Below, one piece after another: positions 4,647 through 5,074 of a stretch of DNA of 5,074 nucleotides. The notes under the pieces are model-generated. The model had not been told where the DNA came from. It searched no databases and saw nothing but the letters and a program-made list of their open reading frames with translations. The DNA comes from JBQTIM01 sp052388135 (GTDB lineage Bacteria > Elusimicrobiota > Elusimicrobia > FEN-1173): positions 1-5,074 of the forward strand of contig JBQTIM010000075.1 of the NCBI GenBank assembly GCA_052388135.1. The letters are read 5' to 3'. Both the position numbers and the translations under genes were made by a program. Every line of letters starts with the position of its first letter. Positions within the stretch are counted from its first letter, which is position 1.

Positions 4647-4655
4647 ATTGTACCA
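4647..4655 (-). promoter_or_regulatory. Extended -10 element of msrB (TGGTACAAT)
   Basis: The minus strand has TGG-TACAAT, an extended -10 (TGn) with five of six consensus bases, ending 6 nt before the msrB ATG. The upstream -35 region is weak (about GAAACA at a 16-bp spacer), which an extended -10 can offset. A start site at the usual distance would fall on the A of the ATG, predicting a leaderless mRNA. It also argues against the longer msrB frame beginning at 4805, because the promoter would lie inside it. Confidence 0.5.
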
Positions 4656-4688
4656 TCTTTCGGGCGGTTGTTTCCGAGGAGGAAATAT

Positions 4689-4785
4689 GCCAGAATGATG
4701 GGGTAAGGTTGATCGAACAGTTTCGACGCTGGTAACCTGGCAAAGGATGTCCGAGCCGCGGCGCGAAGCAACGCCGCGGTTTTTT
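4689..4785 (+). ncRNA. Candidate structured leader or small RNA before the cold-shock gene
   Basis: The plus strand can form a nested structure: GCC/GGC (4689-4691 with 4739-4741) stacked on AGGTT/AACCT (4706-4710 with 4734-4738), enclosing TCGAA-CAGT-TTCGA (4713-4726). A 14-nt linker then leads to the intrinsic terminator at 4756-4785. No plus-strand gene lies upstream, so the terminator must end a short transcript or act within the csp leader. An alternative reading of the same bases is a promoter, TTGATC (4709-4714), 18 bp, TAACCT (4733-4738) with a TGG extension. Both cannot hold for one transcript. I do not recognise a known RNA family. Confidence 0.3.
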
Positions 4786-4827
4786 GTTGAAGGTGTATCG
4801 CTCAAAATTTCTTACAGGGGAAGGTGA
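4747..4827 (+). CDS. Possible 26-codon upstream ORF in the csp leader
   Basis: ATG at 4747 opens a 26-codon frame (start MSEPRREATPRFFVEG) that runs through the terminator hairpin and stops with TGA at 4825-4827, inside the csp ribosome binding site and 8 nt before the csp ATG. The ribosome site in front of it is poor: AAAGG directly abuts the ATG. If translated, ribosomes would melt the terminator stem and be delivered to csp, which would suit leader control. It may equally be chance; there is no homology I recognise. Confidence 0.15.
   Translation: MSEPRREATPRFFVEGVSLKISYRGR
4756..4785 (+). terminator. Intrinsic terminator upstream of csp
   Basis: CCGCGGCG (4756-4763) pairs perfectly with CGCCGCGG (4772-4779) around the 8-nt loop CGAAGCAA, followed by six T (4780-4785). 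This is a textbook Rho-independent terminator on the plus strand, 50 bp before the csp start. Its orientation excludes use by msrB, which runs the other way from 4640. It either ends a short RNA or controls csp by attenuation. Confidence 0.8.
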
Positions 4828-4828
4828 G
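4821..4828 (+). promoter_or_regulatory. Ribosome binding site of the cold-shock gene
   Basis: AAGGTGAG lies 7 nt before the ATG at 4836. It decides the start: the in-frame GTG at 4824 lies inside this site and would add four residues (starting with the GTG-coded Met, then SFK) before the conserved MNGKVKWF. Confidence 0.65.
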
Positions 4829-4835
4829 TTTCAAG

Positions 4836-5033
4836 ATGAACGGAAAAGTGAAATGGTTCAACGCCGCCAAAGGCTACGGATTCATCACGCCCGACGAGGG
4901 CGCGGATGTGTTCGTGCACTTCTCGGCTATCAAGGGCGACGGCTACAAGTCCTTGGAAGACGGGCAGGCGGTGCAATTCGAGGTGGTCTCCGGGGCCAAG
5001 GGCCCTGCGGCGGCCAACGTGATTCCCGCTTAA
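4836..5033 (+). CDS. CspA-family cold-shock domain protein
   Basis: A single cold-shock domain of 65 residues, an OB-fold that binds single-stranded RNA and DNA in the cytoplasm and acts as an RNA chaperone, often helping transcription past terminators. Visible motifs: MNGKVKWFNAAKGYGFI with RNP1 KGYGFI (12-17), RNP2 VFVHF (25-29), W7 and F9, the loop HFSAIKGDGYKSLEDGQAVQFEV (28-50) and a final GPAAANV (56-62). This is the normal compact length. It is the only clear plus-strand gene here, divergent from msrB, and stands alone between an upstream and a downstream hairpin terminator. Which member of the family (A to G type) cannot be told from sequence. Expression may be controlled by the leader at 4689-4835. 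Confidence 0.96.
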   Translation: MNGKVKWFNAAKGYGFITPDEGADVFVHFSAIKGDGYKSLEDGQAVQFEVVSGAKGPAAANVIPA

Positions 5034-5050
5034 TAGGTCCGCAAGAGACC

Positions 5051-5074
5051 CCCGCCGATCCAACGATCGGCGGG
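5051..5074 (+). terminator. Probable csp terminator, cut by the window end
   Basis: CCCGCCGATC (5051-5060) pairs exactly with GATCGGCGGG (5065-5074) around CAAC. The 10-bp stem starts 17 bp after the csp stop codon. The window ends on the last stem base, so the expected T run cannot be seen. It could also end a convergent gene beyond the window. Confidence 0.65.

Noticed and set aside
4676..4698. Good Shine-Dalgarno GAGGAGG followed by ATG CCA GAA TGA
   Set aside because: It encodes only three residues. A minimal leader ORF is possible, but nothing supports translation.
4641..4805. N-terminal extension of MsrB to 4805
   Set aside because: It would bury the signal peptide, cross the extended -10 promoter and read through the plus-strand terminator region.
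4812..5063. 83-codon minus-strand frame over csp
   Set aside because: It is the antisense shadow of the cold-shock gene.
1..5074. CRISPR array, tRNA or rRNA
   Set aside because: No regularly spaced short repeats, no CCA-ended cloverleaf and no rRNA-like segment were seen; the repeats present are two-copy or palindromic.

Overview
The window is a GC-rich bacterial chromosome segment. It carries housekeeping genes (dnaX, recR, msrB, a cold-shock gene), one toxin-antitoxin pair and two gene-free stretches packed with palindromic repeats. Nothing in it fixes the phylum. The repeats are of the REP/MITE-like kind whose shadow translations read HCERSEAI and VIPAQAGIQ; these are common in many Gram-negative and uncultured lineages. 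A secretion signal on MsrB fits a Gram-negative bacterium, but that is inference. No phage, IS transposase, CRISPR array, tRNA or rRNA was seen.

Layout. 1-483: no gene; a composite inverted repeat (116-386) plus small GC-rich hairpins. 484-2912: minus-strand dnaX then recR, a DNA replication/repair pair that normally encloses ybaB, which is absent from the 107-bp gap. 2913-3593: no gene; a candidate dnaX promoter, a REP-type hairpin, a second copy of the 160-bp repeat core, a 16-bp perfect hairpin, a very long GC-rich inverted repeat and a possible U-tailed structure. 3594-4096: minus-strand YefM/Phd-type antitoxin and YoeB/Txe-type toxin, overlapping by 4 nt, behind an operator with two GTAC cores 12 bp apart. 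4140-4640: minus-strand msrB with a signal peptide. 4641-4835: divergent regulatory region. 4836-5033: plus-strand CspA-family gene, followed by a hairpin that ends with the window.

How the genes work together. DnaX (clamp-loader tau subunit) and RecR (RecFOR pathway) are probably co-transcribed. The toxin-antitoxin pair is self-contained, with its own promoter overlapping the msrB stop codon, and probably arrived separately. MsrB repairs oxidised methionines, probably outside the cytoplasm. The cold-shock gene has a leader region with an intrinsic terminator in front of it and no upstream plus-strand gene for that terminator to serve. This is the best candidate here for an undescribed regulatory device (attenuated leader or small RNA).

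A second theme is translation initiation. dnaX, recR and msrB lack Shine-Dalgarno sequences, and the best -10 elements of dnaX and msrB sit only 6-7 nt before the ATG, suggesting leaderless mRNAs. The antitoxin and csp genes have recognisable ribosome binding sites.
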